Positions 7,012 to 14,327 of a DNA stretch of 20,114 nt are shown piece after piece. Each line of letters starts with the position of its first letter. Positions within the stretch are counted from its first letter, which is position 1. The notes below the pieces were generated by a model, which saw only the letters and a program-made list of their open reading frames with translations, did not search any database and was not told where the DNA came from. The stretch comes from Caryophanales bacterium UBA1737 (GTDB lineage: Bacteria; Bacillota_I; Bacilli_A; ML615J-28; CAG-313): positions 1 through 20,114 of the forward strand of contig DCIB01000011.1 of assembly GCA_002315915.1 (NCBI GenBank). Reading direction: 5' to 3'. The translations under genes were made by a program, and so were the position numbers.

Positions 7012-8079
7012 ATGAAAAACAAAGTTAAAAAGATAATTATTTTAAAAACATTCTTAATTTTATTTATAAGTTTTCTTATATACACAGCATGTTTTTTCTT
7101 TATAAAGACTACACCAGCTATATTAGATGAAATAACTCCAACAAGTATTAGTTCTAATTTCATTTTTGATGAAGCAAATAAACCTACTAATGCATGTCAT
7201 GCATCTACAATTACTTATTTTAAAGGTAATCTTTATTCCGCATGGTTTGGTGGAACTGAGGAAGGTAATCCAGATGTTTCCATATATTTATCACAATATA
7301 ATGGATCAATATGGGATACACCTATTGATATGAGTAATATTGATGATATTGCTCATTACAATCCAGTTTTATATAGTGATGATAATAAAATATATCTATA
7401 CTATAAAATAGGAGAAAGTCCAAGGCATTGGATAACTTACTTAAGAGAAAGTACAGATGGAATTAATTGGACAGAAGAAAAACAATTAGTAGAAAATGAT
7501 TATTTGGGAAGAGGACCTGTTAAAAATAAACCAATTAAATTATCTAATGGGACTGTTATTTGTGGTGCATCTACTGAATATAGTTATCGTTTTCCAAAAG
7601 TATTTATCGATTCAACAACTGATATGATAAATTATAATAAGTCCTTTGATGTTCCATGTAGTATATATTTAGAAATATTACAGCCATCTTTAGTTGAACT
7701 AAATAATGGAAAAATATTAATGTACCTAAGAACTAATAGGGAACGTATTTATGTATCTGAATCCAAAAATTTTGGTAAATCCTGGTCTATAGCAAAATCA
7801 ACTAATCTTTTAAATAATAATAGTGGTATAGATGTTGCTAAAAACTCAGATGGAGTATTAGCATTAGTACATAATCCAGTAGGAGAAGATTGGGGAGATA
7901 GAACTCCTTTAATTGTTGCGTTATCATATGATTATGGAAAAAGTTATACTAAAAAGATTACTTTAGAAACAAATCCAGGAGAATATTCTTATCCTAGTAT
8001 TATTTCTATTGATAATACATTCTATATAACATACACTTATAATAGAAAACAAATAAAATATGTTGAGTTAGTAATATAA
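7012..8079 (+). CDS. Membrane-anchored sialidase-like BNR/Asp-box protein (COG4692 type)
   Basis: This is a predicted exo-glycosidase with the six-bladed propeller of the BNR_2/COG4692 'predicted neuraminidase' group. Three Asp-boxes are seen: STDGINW (147-153), SKNFGKSW (251-258) and a degenerate SYDYGKSY (305-312). Other family segments are HASTITYFKGNLYSAWFGGT (63-82), GPVKNKPIKLSNG (168-180), LQPSL (223-227) and GEYSYPSI (323-330). A single membrane segment (about 8-31) makes it an extracellular, membrane-anchored 355-residue protein. The FRIP motif of classical GH33 sialidases is missing, so activity on sialic acid is uncertain. ATG 7012 is preferred over TTG 6997, which lies in the promoter. 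It is divergent from the lipoprotein gene and convergent with the threonine operon. Confidence 0.82.
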   Translation: MKNKVKKIIILKTFLILFISFLIYTACFFFIKTTPAILDEITPTSISSNFIFDEANKPTNACHASTITYFKGNLYSAWFGGTEEGNPDVSIYLSQYNGSIWDTPIDMSNIDDIAHYNPVLYSDDNKIYLYYKIGESPRHWITYLRESTDGINWTEEKQLVENDYLGRGPVKNKPIKLSNGTVICGASTEYSYRFPKVFIDSTTDMINYNKSFDVPCSIYLEILQPSLVELNNGKILMYLRTNRERIYVSESKNFGKSWSIAKSTNLLNNNSGIDVAKNSDGVLALVHNPVGEDWGDRTPLIVALSYDYGKSYTKKITLETNPGEYSYPSIISIDNTFYITYTYNRKQIKYVELVI

Positions 8080-8095
8080 TAATTATATGTAAATC

Positions 8096-8128
8096 AAAAG
8101 TGTGATAATTCATAATTATCACACTTTT
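8096..8128. terminator. Bidirectional terminator between sialidase-like gene and threonine operon
   Basis: A perfect 15-bp stem (8096-8110 with 8114-8128) and a 3-nt loop lie between two convergent genes. T runs form on both strands, so it should end both transcripts. Confidence 0.9.
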
Positions 8129-8134
8129 TAATAC

Positions 8135-9436
8135 TTACTTTATTAATTCATTATATATAGAATTAATTGCTTTTTCAAAATCTGAATTTTTAACACCAAC
8201 AATAATACTAATTTCAGAAGTATTTTGTGATATCAATTTTATATTTATTTCATTATTACCTAAAATTGAAAATATTTTAGCACTAATACCAGGTTTATAT
8301 ACCATATTACGTCCTACTACAGCTATTAATGCGATATCATTATCTATTTTAATATCTTCAATTTCTTGGTTTTCTTTTAAAGTAGCTATAATATCATATA
8401 AATTTTTATTTACTTTATCTTCTTCTACTACAACACTAAATGAATCAATTGATGTTGGAATAGATTCAATAGGAACGTTAAACTTTTTTAATACTTTTAA
8501 TACAAATTCAATAATTGATAATTTATCAGAACTTTTATTTTTTTGAATATTTATCGAAACAAAAGATTTCTTACCTGATATACCAGTAATTATATTACCT
8601 TTATCAGATACATTATTACTAATAATAGTACCTTCTTCAAATGGATTTTTAGTTTCTAAAATATGAAGTGGTATATTTACATCTTGAATTGGAAATATTG
8701 CATCTTCATGAATAACACTTGCACCCATATAAGATAATTCTCTTAATTCATTATATGTAATTTCTTTAATTAATTTAGGATTATTAACTATTTTAGGACT
8801 TGCTATATAAAAACCAGGAACATCTGTAAAGTTTTCATATTTTATAGCATTAATTCCTTTTGCTATAATACTTCCAGTAATATCAGATCCACCTCGACTA
8901 AATAATTTAATATTACCATCTGGATATGATCCATAAAATCCTGGAATAACAACCTTTTTTGATCCATCAATTTTGTTTGATATCACTGAATATGTTTTTT
9001 CATAATTTACTTTTCCATTATAATCAAATACTATTAAATCTTTAGCATCTATAAAATCAAAACCTAAATATTCACTAAGCATTAATGCTGTTAAATATTC
9101 ACCTCGGCTTACAACATAATCTTCACCTTGTTTTAGGTTATCAATAATATATTCAAATTCTTTATTTAAATCTATTTTTAAACCTAAATCATTTTTAATT
9201 TGAAAATATTTATCTTTAATTAAATTTAGAACATTTTCATAATTGACTTTATATTTTACATGAGCATAGAATAAATATAATAAATCAGTAATTTTATTAT
9301 CATCATTAAATGATTTTCCTATGGCACTTGTAACAATGATTCTTCTGTTATCATCACTATCACAAATATTTTTAATTTGTTTAAAACAATCTGCATTTGC
9401 AACAGATGAACCTCCAAATTTAGATACAATTATCAT
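8135..9436 (-). CDS. lysC: Aspartate kinase, ACT-regulated, last gene of the threonine operon
   Basis: This enzyme phosphorylates L-aspartate with ATP, the first step toward threonine, methionine and lysine. The kinase signature KFGGSS lies at 6-11. The nucleotide/aspartate segments SRGGSD (180-185, usually GRGGSD), TDVPGFY (204-210) and SYMGASVIHEDA (235-246) follow. Two C-terminal ACT domains (about 283-355 and 366-433) indicate amino-acid feedback. ESIPTSIDSFSV (324-335) has the loop pattern of lysine- or threonine-sensitive monofunctional kinases. The 433-residue length is normal. The gene starts 7 nt after asd ends, and its SD (GGAG) overlaps the asd stop region. Placement in a threonine operon suggests threonine as effector, but the sequence alone does not decide between lysine and threonine. 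thrA or ask would be equally fair names. Confidence 0.93.
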   Translation of the reverse strand: MIIVSKFGGSSVANADCFKQIKNICDSDDNRRIIVTSAIGKSFNDDNKITDLLYLFYAHVKYKVNYENVLNLIKDKYFQIKNDLGLKIDLNKEFEYIIDNLKQGEDYVVSRGEYLTALMLSEYLGFDFIDAKDLIVFDYNGKVNYEKTYSVISNKIDGSKKVVIPGFYGSYPDGNIKLFSRGGSDITGSIIAKGINAIKYENFTDVPGFYIASPKIVNNPKLIKEITYNELRELSYMGASVIHEDAIFPIQDVNIPLHILETKNPFEEGTIISNNVSDKGNIITGISGKKSFVSINIQKNKSSDKLSIIEFVLKVLKKFNVPIESIPTSIDSFSVVVEEDKVNKNLYDIIATLKENQEIEDIKIDNDIALIAVVGRNMVYKPGISAKIFSILGNNEINIKLISQNTSEISIIVGVKNSDFEKAINSIYNELIK

Positions 9437-9443
9437 ATTATAT

Positions 9444-10433
9444 TTACTCCATATCTTTCATTATTTTAAGCATTATTTGTACTGCATTACTTGCAGCACC
9501 TTTTCTTACATTATCTGCTACTGTATAAAAAATTAATCCATTATCACATGATAAATCTTTTCTCATTCTTCCAACATATACAAAATCATTACCAGTTGCA
9601 ATAGTACTAACTGGATAACCATGATTTTTAATATCATCAATTACTTTAATTCCTGCTTGATTATATAATGCATTTAAAGCACTATCAATATTAACTTCTT
9701 TTTCAAATTCAGCTTGAATTACTACTCCATGACTTGTTTCTACTGGAACTCTTATACATGTTGCAGCAATAGGAATATCTTTATGTAATATTTTCTTAGT
9801 TTCATTAACCATTTTTATTTCTTCTTTAGTATAGTGATTTTCTAAGAAAGAATCAATTTCTGGAATACATGTTTTACTTATATCATAAGGGTAAAATGAA
9901 GATGGTTTTCCTTCTTTAGTATTCTTTAAATCATTAATTCCTTTCATTCCACTACCAGCAACTGCTTGATATGTAGTATATGTTACTCTTTTTATATTAA
10001 ATTCTTTATCTAGATAATATAATGGTAAAACAGATTGAATAGTAGAACAGTTAGGATTTGCAATTAAGTTATTATTACCTTTAAAATCGTTAAAGTTTAT
10101 TTCAGGTACTATTAAAGGACAATTATCATCCATTCTCCAATAAGATGAATTATCAATAACTATTGCACCTTGATCTCTAAATTTAGGTGCATATTCTTTA
10201 GAAATACTTGCACCAGCACTAAATAATGCAAAATCTACATTATTAAATATTGCATTAGCTAAATCATGAACCATATAATCTTTACCTAAATAATTAATAA
10301 TTTTACCTTCGCTATTACTACTTGCATATAAATATAAATTATTTACTTCAATATTATATTCTTGCATTACTTTTATAAATGTAGAACCAACTAATCCTGT
10401 TGCTCCAATTATTGCAATATTATATTTTTTCAT
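9444..10433 (-). CDS. asd: Aspartate-semialdehyde dehydrogenase
   Basis: It reduces aspartyl phosphate to aspartate semialdehyde with NADPH, the second step of the pathway. The NADP loop GATGLVG lies at 10-16. The catalytic cysteine is C129 in NPNCST. The acid/base histidine is H235 in ETSHGVVIQ, preceded by the substrate arginine R228 (RVPVE). The 329-residue length is typical of the Gram-positive form. It begins 5 nt after hom, with the SD AGAGGA formed by the hom stop region. This is tight spacing for coupled expression. The product is the branch point to lysine as well, and no dap genes are seen here. Confidence 0.95.
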   Translation of the reverse strand: MKKYNIAIIGATGLVGSTFIKVMQEYNIEVNNLYLYASSNSEGKIINYLGKDYMVHDLANAIFNNVDFALFSAGASISKEYAPKFRDQGAIVIDNSSYWRMDDNCPLIVPEINFNDFKGNNNLIANPNCSTIQSVLPLYYLDKEFNIKRVTYTTYQAVAGSGMKGINDLKNTKEGKPSSFYPYDISKTCIPEIDSFLENHYTKEEIKMVNETKKILHKDIPIAATCIRVPVETSHGVVIQAEFEKEVNIDSALNALYNQAGIKVIDDIKNHGYPVSTIATGNDFVYVGRMRKDLSCDNGLIFYTVADNVRKGAASNAVQIMLKIMKDME

Positions 10434-10438
10434 ATAAC

Positions 10439-11509
10439 TTATCCTCTAAAAATTCTTGCTGAAAAATAGTTATTATATTTTTCTATATTATTTACTTTAA
10501 TTATCTTTTTATCTTCTTCTATATATACTAAATATTCATTATCATTCATATTATCTATATAATTAACTTGATTATTTAAGTTTAAATATTTATATCCATT
10601 ATTATTTAAAATATAATACATATCAGATATTATGGCAGAAGATGTAGGAAAATCTCCTGCTCCTTTACCTATAAACGATAATAATCCAGTATTATCACCA
10701 TTAAGTACAATACAGTTATATTCATTATGAATATTAGATAATAAATTATCTTTTTTAATACAAATAGGTTCAACATTTAATAAAACATTATTATTTTTAT
10801 TAATTGATTCACAAATATATTTAATAATATAACCATCTTTATTAAATGAATCTATTACTTCTTTAGTAATTTTAGTAATTCCTTTATGATTTACTTTAGA
10901 AACATTAATAAAAGTATGATAAGCAATATCTGATAAAATGGATATTTTTCTTACCATATCAAGTCCTTCTAAATCAGATGTTGGATCACTTTCTGCAAAA
11001 CCATTTTTTTGAGCATTAATTAATGCTTCATCAAAAGATTTACCTTCTTCCATTTTAGTTAATATATAATTAGTAGTGCCATTTATTATTCCATAAATAT
11101 GATTTATATTATTTACTAATTGATTTTGAATTAAAGTATTAATTATAGGTATTCCACCACCAACACTTGCTTCAAACATAAAATAGACATTATTATTTTT
11201 AGCTAATTCATTAAATTCATTTAAGTGTAAGCTTACTACTTCTTTATTAGATGTAACTACACTTTTTTTATTTTGTAATGCATCTTTTATAATTATATAA
11301 GGAAGTTCATCTCCACCCATTGCTTCTACAACAATATCAATAGTTGGATCATTTGTAATATCTTTATAATCACTTACATAAAGATCTTTTAATTCTTCTT
11401 TTTTAATTGGTTTATCAAATACTTTTACTACTTCGAAGTCATTTTTAATACAAGTTAATTCTTTAACTTTAGAACCAATTACTCCATATCCACATAATCC
11501 AATCTTCAT
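10439..11509 (-). CDS. hom: Homoserine dehydrogenase lacking a full ACT domain
   Basis: It reduces aspartate semialdehyde to homoserine. The dinucleotide loop GYGVIG lies at 7-12. SNKE (87-90) has the substrate-side lysine K89, followed by EASVGGGIPI (113-122) and GIINGTTNYIL (140-150). AESDPTSDLEGLD (172-184) carries the catalytic acids E173 and D184, with K188 after them. The catalytic core ends near residue 315. Only about 40 residues follow (a remnant such as EYLVYIEEDKKI), where Firmicute Hom proteins usually carry an ACT domain to 410-450 residues. The stop of a free-standing ACT protein lies 2 nt before the start codon, and the SD (GAGGG) lies inside that gene. Threonine feedback may therefore act through the separate ACT protein; this is inference. 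Confidence 0.94.
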   Translation of the reverse strand: MKIGLCGYGVIGSKVKELTCIKNDFEVVKVFDKPIKKEELKDLYVSDYKDITNDPTIDIVVEAMGGDELPYIIIKDALQNKKSVVTSNKEVVSLHLNEFNELAKNNNVYFMFEASVGGGIPIINTLIQNQLVNNINHIYGIINGTTNYILTKMEEGKSFDEALINAQKNGFAESDPTSDLEGLDMVRKISILSDIAYHTFINVSKVNHKGITKITKEVIDSFNKDGYIIKYICESINKNNNVLLNVEPICIKKDNLLSNIHNEYNCIVLNGDNTGLLSFIGKGAGDFPTSSAIISDMYYILNNNGYKYLNLNNQVNYIDNMNDNEYLVYIEEDKKIIKVNNIEKYNNYFSARIFRG

Positions 11510-11511
11510 AA

Positions 11512-11946
11512 TTATCCCTCAAAAGCAATAAGCTCTACTTTTTTAATATTATCTAAATTTTTTATAGTGTTTAATAATTCATCAAATTCAATATTTATTT
11601 CACTAATATCAATTGTAATTGTAATATAAGCATAATCTTTAATAGGCATATCTTGATTTAATGTAATAATATTAGCATTTGCATCAGCAAATGCAGTTAA
11701 TACTTTTGATAATACACCTTTAATATTTAATGCTCTAAAAGAAATAATTGCTTTAGTTGTTTTAGTTTCAATAGGTTTAAATACATAATCTTTATATTTA
11801 TAAAATGTTGATCTTGAAATATTATGTTTTTCACATGCTTGTGAAACACTTAAACCATCTTCTTCTATTTCTTCTTTTATTTTAATTATTTCATCGATAA
11901 AATCTGGTAATAATTTTTTATTTACTAAATAGTATTGATTATTCAT
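11512..11946 (-). CDS. PheB-like (UPF0735) ACT domain protein with N-terminal HTH
   Basis: This small regulatory protein of 144 residues matches the UPF0735/PheB family in length and layout. The start YYLVNKKLLPD (5-15) and a helix-turn-helix segment with the family signature NISRSTFYKYKDYVF (42-56) come first. One ACT domain follows (about 65-142: SFRALNIKGVLSKVL, then ANIITLNQ). ACT domains bind amino acids at dimer interfaces. It sits between thrB (8-nt gap) and hom (2-nt gap) in the threonine operon, so threonine or another aspartate-family amino acid is the likely ligand. It could complement the ACT-less Hom in trans, or act as a DNA-binding regulator of the operon. Neither role can be proved here. 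The SD AGGTGA overlaps the thrB TAG stop. Confidence 0.85.
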   Translation of the reverse strand: MNNQYYLVNKKLLPDFIDEIIKIKEEIEEDGLSVSQACEKHNISRSTFYKYKDYVFKPIETKTTKAIISFRALNIKGVLSKVLTAFADANANIITLNQDMPIKDYAYITITIDISEINIEFDELLNTIKNLDNIKKVELIAFEG

Positions 11947-11954
11947 AAAATCAC

Positions 11955-12824
11955 CTATAATATATTAATTTCACATCCAATATCCGATACTTTTAATGAA
12001 TAGATTTTAATATTTAATTTTAAATCTTTTAGTTTATCTATTATTTTATTATCTTTAGCAAGTAAAATCATTGTTGGTCCACTACCACTAATGATTAATT
12101 TTGCATCTAAATTATTAATTGAATTTTCAATTAAATCATATTCTTTAATAAATTTTTTACGGTATGGTTCATGAATACAATCTTTTGTTGCAAGTTTAAT
12201 TAATTTCATATCTCCCTTTTCTAAAGATTCAGATAAAACCATTGCTCTACTTGCATTATATGTAATATCATTTAAGAAATAGTTTTTAGGTAATACATCT
12301 CTTGCATCTTTAGTTTTTACAGTATATGAAGGAATTAAAACATTGAATAATAAATCTTTATTAATATTATGATGAAACACATATAATTTATCATCTTTTA
12401 TACTAGATATTGCTCCGCCATAAAAACATGCAAGTATATTATCAGGATGACCTTCTATTTCAACCATTTCGTTTATTAATTGTTCTTCACTTAAAGAATT
12501 ATCCATAAAATAATTAGCCGCAACACATCCACTTACTATTGCAGTTGCGCTACTTCCTAATCCTCTAGCAAATGGAACATCATTTTTAAGAATAGTTATT
12601 TTTACTTTAATATCACTTCTATTATATTTATTTACTATTTTTTTAAAGCTATCTAATACAAGATTATTTTCAATATCATCAAATCCTATAGTAACATAGT
12701 CCTTATTATTAATTAATTCAAATTGAAATTCATTATATAAATTTAATGCAATACCAAAAAAGTCAAATCCACATCCAAAATTTGCTGTAGTAGCAGGTAC
12801 TTTTATTTTAATTATTTTAGACAT
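11955..12824 (-). CDS. thrB: Homoserine kinase (GHMP family)
   Basis: It phosphorylates L-homoserine with ATP to O-phosphohomoserine, the substrate of threonine synthase. VPATTANFGCGFD (9-21) is the family N-terminus and PFARGLGSSAT (84-94) is the GHMP phosphate-binding loop. A glycine-rich C-terminal motif (ISGSGPT) is also present. The start at 12822-12824 is chosen because GGGAG (12833-12837) lies 8 nt upstream. An in-frame ATG 15 nt further up has no good SD. With this start the protein has 289 residues and overlaps the thrC end by 13 nt, consistent with translational coupling. It is the only gene in the window that ends in TAG. Confidence 0.94.
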   Translation of the reverse strand: MSKIIKIKVPATTANFGCGFDFFGIALNLYNEFQFELINNKDYVTIGFDDIENNLVLDSFKKIVNKYNRSDIKVKITILKNDVPFARGLGSSATAIVSGCVAANYFMDNSLSEEQLINEMVEIEGHPDNILACFYGGAISSIKDDKLYVFHHNINKDLLFNVLIPSYTVKTKDARDVLPKNYFLNDITYNASRAMVLSESLEKGDMKLIKLATKDCIHEPYRKKFIKEYDLIENSINNLDAKLIISGSGPTMILLAKDNKIIDKLKDLKLNIKIYSLKVSDIGCEINIL

Positions 12825-14170
12825 TTTACTATCTCCCATACATTATCTTCTGCTACAACTGTTTTTATATTATTTGATTTTCTTACTTTATTAATAGTTT
12901 CAATAGCATTATTCATATTAAATGGTACTTTAGCATCTATCAAAGCATTTTCAAATTTATAACATGATGCAGTTGATGCTATCAATGTATAATTAGTAGA
13001 ATGAGATTTCTTATATGCATTTAACGCAACAGCTGTATGTGGATCTATTAAATAATTTTTATCATTATATTCGTTACTAATTTCACTTAATATTTCATCA
13101 TTTGTTGCGTAAAATGATTTAAAATCTTTAAATAAATCTTTATCTATTTTTATAATTCCATTTTTATTAAATTCTTCAAATAATTCTTTAATCTTATTTG
13201 TATCTTTATAGAAATAATATAATAATCTTTCTATATTAGATGAAACTATAATATCCATTGAAGGAGCATATGTTTTAACAAATTTTCTATTTCTATCATA
13301 AATACCTGTATTTATAAAATCATATAAAACATTATTTTCATTTGTAGCACATATTAATTTATTAATAGGACATCCCATTTGTTTTGCAATATAAGCAGCT
13401 AATATATTTCCAAAATTACCTGTTGGTACACATACATCTATTAAATCATTCTTATTTATTCTTTTATTATTTACTAAAGTTACATATCCATAAAAATAGT
13501 ATATTATTTGTGGAATTAATCTACCTATATTAATAGAGTTAGCACTAGATATTTTAGGATTATTTAAAGATATAGTTTTTACTATTCTTTGGCAATCATC
13601 AAAATTACCTTTTAATGCATAAGCATGGGAGAAATTATCACTATAATAAAGCATTTGTTGTTCTTGTAAATCAGATATTTTATTATCTGGATATAAAACT
13701 GTTACATCAATACCATCAGTATTTTTAAATCCTGATAATGTAGCACTACCAGTATCGCCACTAGTTGCAACAAAAATATGAGTATTATCTAAAATATAGT
13801 TTTTCTTTTTAGATAAATACATGAGTTTTGGTAATATAGTTAATGCCATATCTTTAAACGATGCAGTAGGACCATTAAATAATTCTAAATACGCATATTT
13901 ATCAAATTCTTTTATAGAGACAATATCATTAATAAAATTATCTTTATTATATGCTTCATTAATTGCCCATTTAATTTCTTCATCAGTAAAATCATCTAAA
14001 TATTGTCTTAGTATTTCAAATGATATTTCACAGTAATCTTTATTATAAAGATTATTAATATCAATATTTTTAAACTCATCGAATATAAATAACCCACCAT
14101 CACTAGCTAATCCTTTAAGTATTGCATTAGATATTGTTATTTTTTCATTTGATCTTGTAGAATGTACCAT
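12812..14170 (-). CDS. thrC: Threonine synthase
   Basis: This PLP enzyme converts O-phosphohomoserine to L-threonine, the last step of the pathway. The N-terminus MVHSTR and the segment LASDGGLF (21-28) are typical of the long (ThrC class I) form. PLP binds to K106 in PTASFKDMAL, and ATSGDTGSA and PTGNFGN bind the phosphate. The protein has 452 residues, slightly short for the class. It is the first gene of the operon, with SD AGAGG about 8 nt before the ATG and a TATAAT promoter close upstream. The order thrC, thrB, ACT protein, hom, asd, kinase runs from the last step back to the first. Confidence 0.94.
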   Translation of the reverse strand: MVHSTRSNEKITISNAILKGLASDGGLFIFDEFKNIDINNLYNKDYCEISFEILRQYLDDFTDEEIKWAINEAYNKDNFINDIVSIKEFDKYAYLELFNGPTASFKDMALTILPKLMYLSKKKNYILDNTHIFVATSGDTGSATLSGFKNTDGIDVTVLYPDNKISDLQEQQMLYYSDNFSHAYALKGNFDDCQRIVKTISLNNPKISSANSINIGRLIPQIIYYFYGYVTLVNNKRINKNDLIDVCVPTGNFGNILAAYIAKQMGCPINKLICATNENNVLYDFINTGIYDRNRKFVKTYAPSMDIIVSSNIERLLYYFYKDTNKIKELFEEFNKNGIIKIDKDLFKDFKSFYATNDEILSEISNEYNDKNYLIDPHTAVALNAYKKSHSTNYTLIASTASCYKFENALIDAKVPFNMNNAIETINKVRKSNNIKTVVAEDNVWEIVKCLK

Positions 14171-14190
14171 AATACTTACCTCTTTAATAT

Positions 14191-14219
14191 ATTATACACT
14201 GTCTATAAAATAAATACAG
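14191..14219 (-). promoter_or_regulatory. Promoter of the threonine operon with a possible operator
   Basis: TATAAT (14191-14196, minus strand) lies 20 nt before the thrC ATG. The implied leader is only about 14 nt, too short for an attenuator, T-box or riboswitch. No good -35 is seen. The -35/spacer region carries a small dyad, CTGT (14199-14202) with ACAG (14216-14219), that could be a protein-binding site. A second TATAAT (14228-14233) is an alternative. Confidence 0.5.
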
Positions 14220-14261
14220 ATGTTTGCATTATAAAGACAATAAACATTTTTAAAAAAATAG

Positions 14262-14311
14262 AGAGACATATTAGAAATAAACATCATTTAGTTTATTTAT
14301 AATATGTCTCT
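14262..14311 (-). terminator. Terminator of the surface-protein gene
   Basis: A long hairpin has 12 bp (14262-14273 with 14300-14311), one G/A mismatch, then 8 bp (14275-14282 with 14291-14298) and an 8-nt loop. On the minus strand it is followed by seven T. It separates the surface-protein gene from the threonine operon. Confidence 0.9.
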
Positions 14312-14327
14312 TTTTATTAATAGTTAT

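Noticed and set aside
9321..9536. Open frame on the plus strand across the kinase/asd junction
   Set aside because: Antisense to two conserved enzymes; no ribosome site.
12825..12839. Upstream ATG for homoserine kinase
   Set aside because: No good SD, while the ATG at 12824 has GGGAG at the right distance and gives the usual N-terminus.
13821..14036. Open frame on the plus strand inside thrC
   Set aside because: Antisense shadow of a conserved enzyme; no ribosome site.
14171..14327. Threonine attenuator, T-box or riboswitch before thrC
   Set aside because: The only strong hairpin (14262-14311) is the terminator of the upstream gene and lies outside the implied transcript; no leader peptide or T-box motif is seen.
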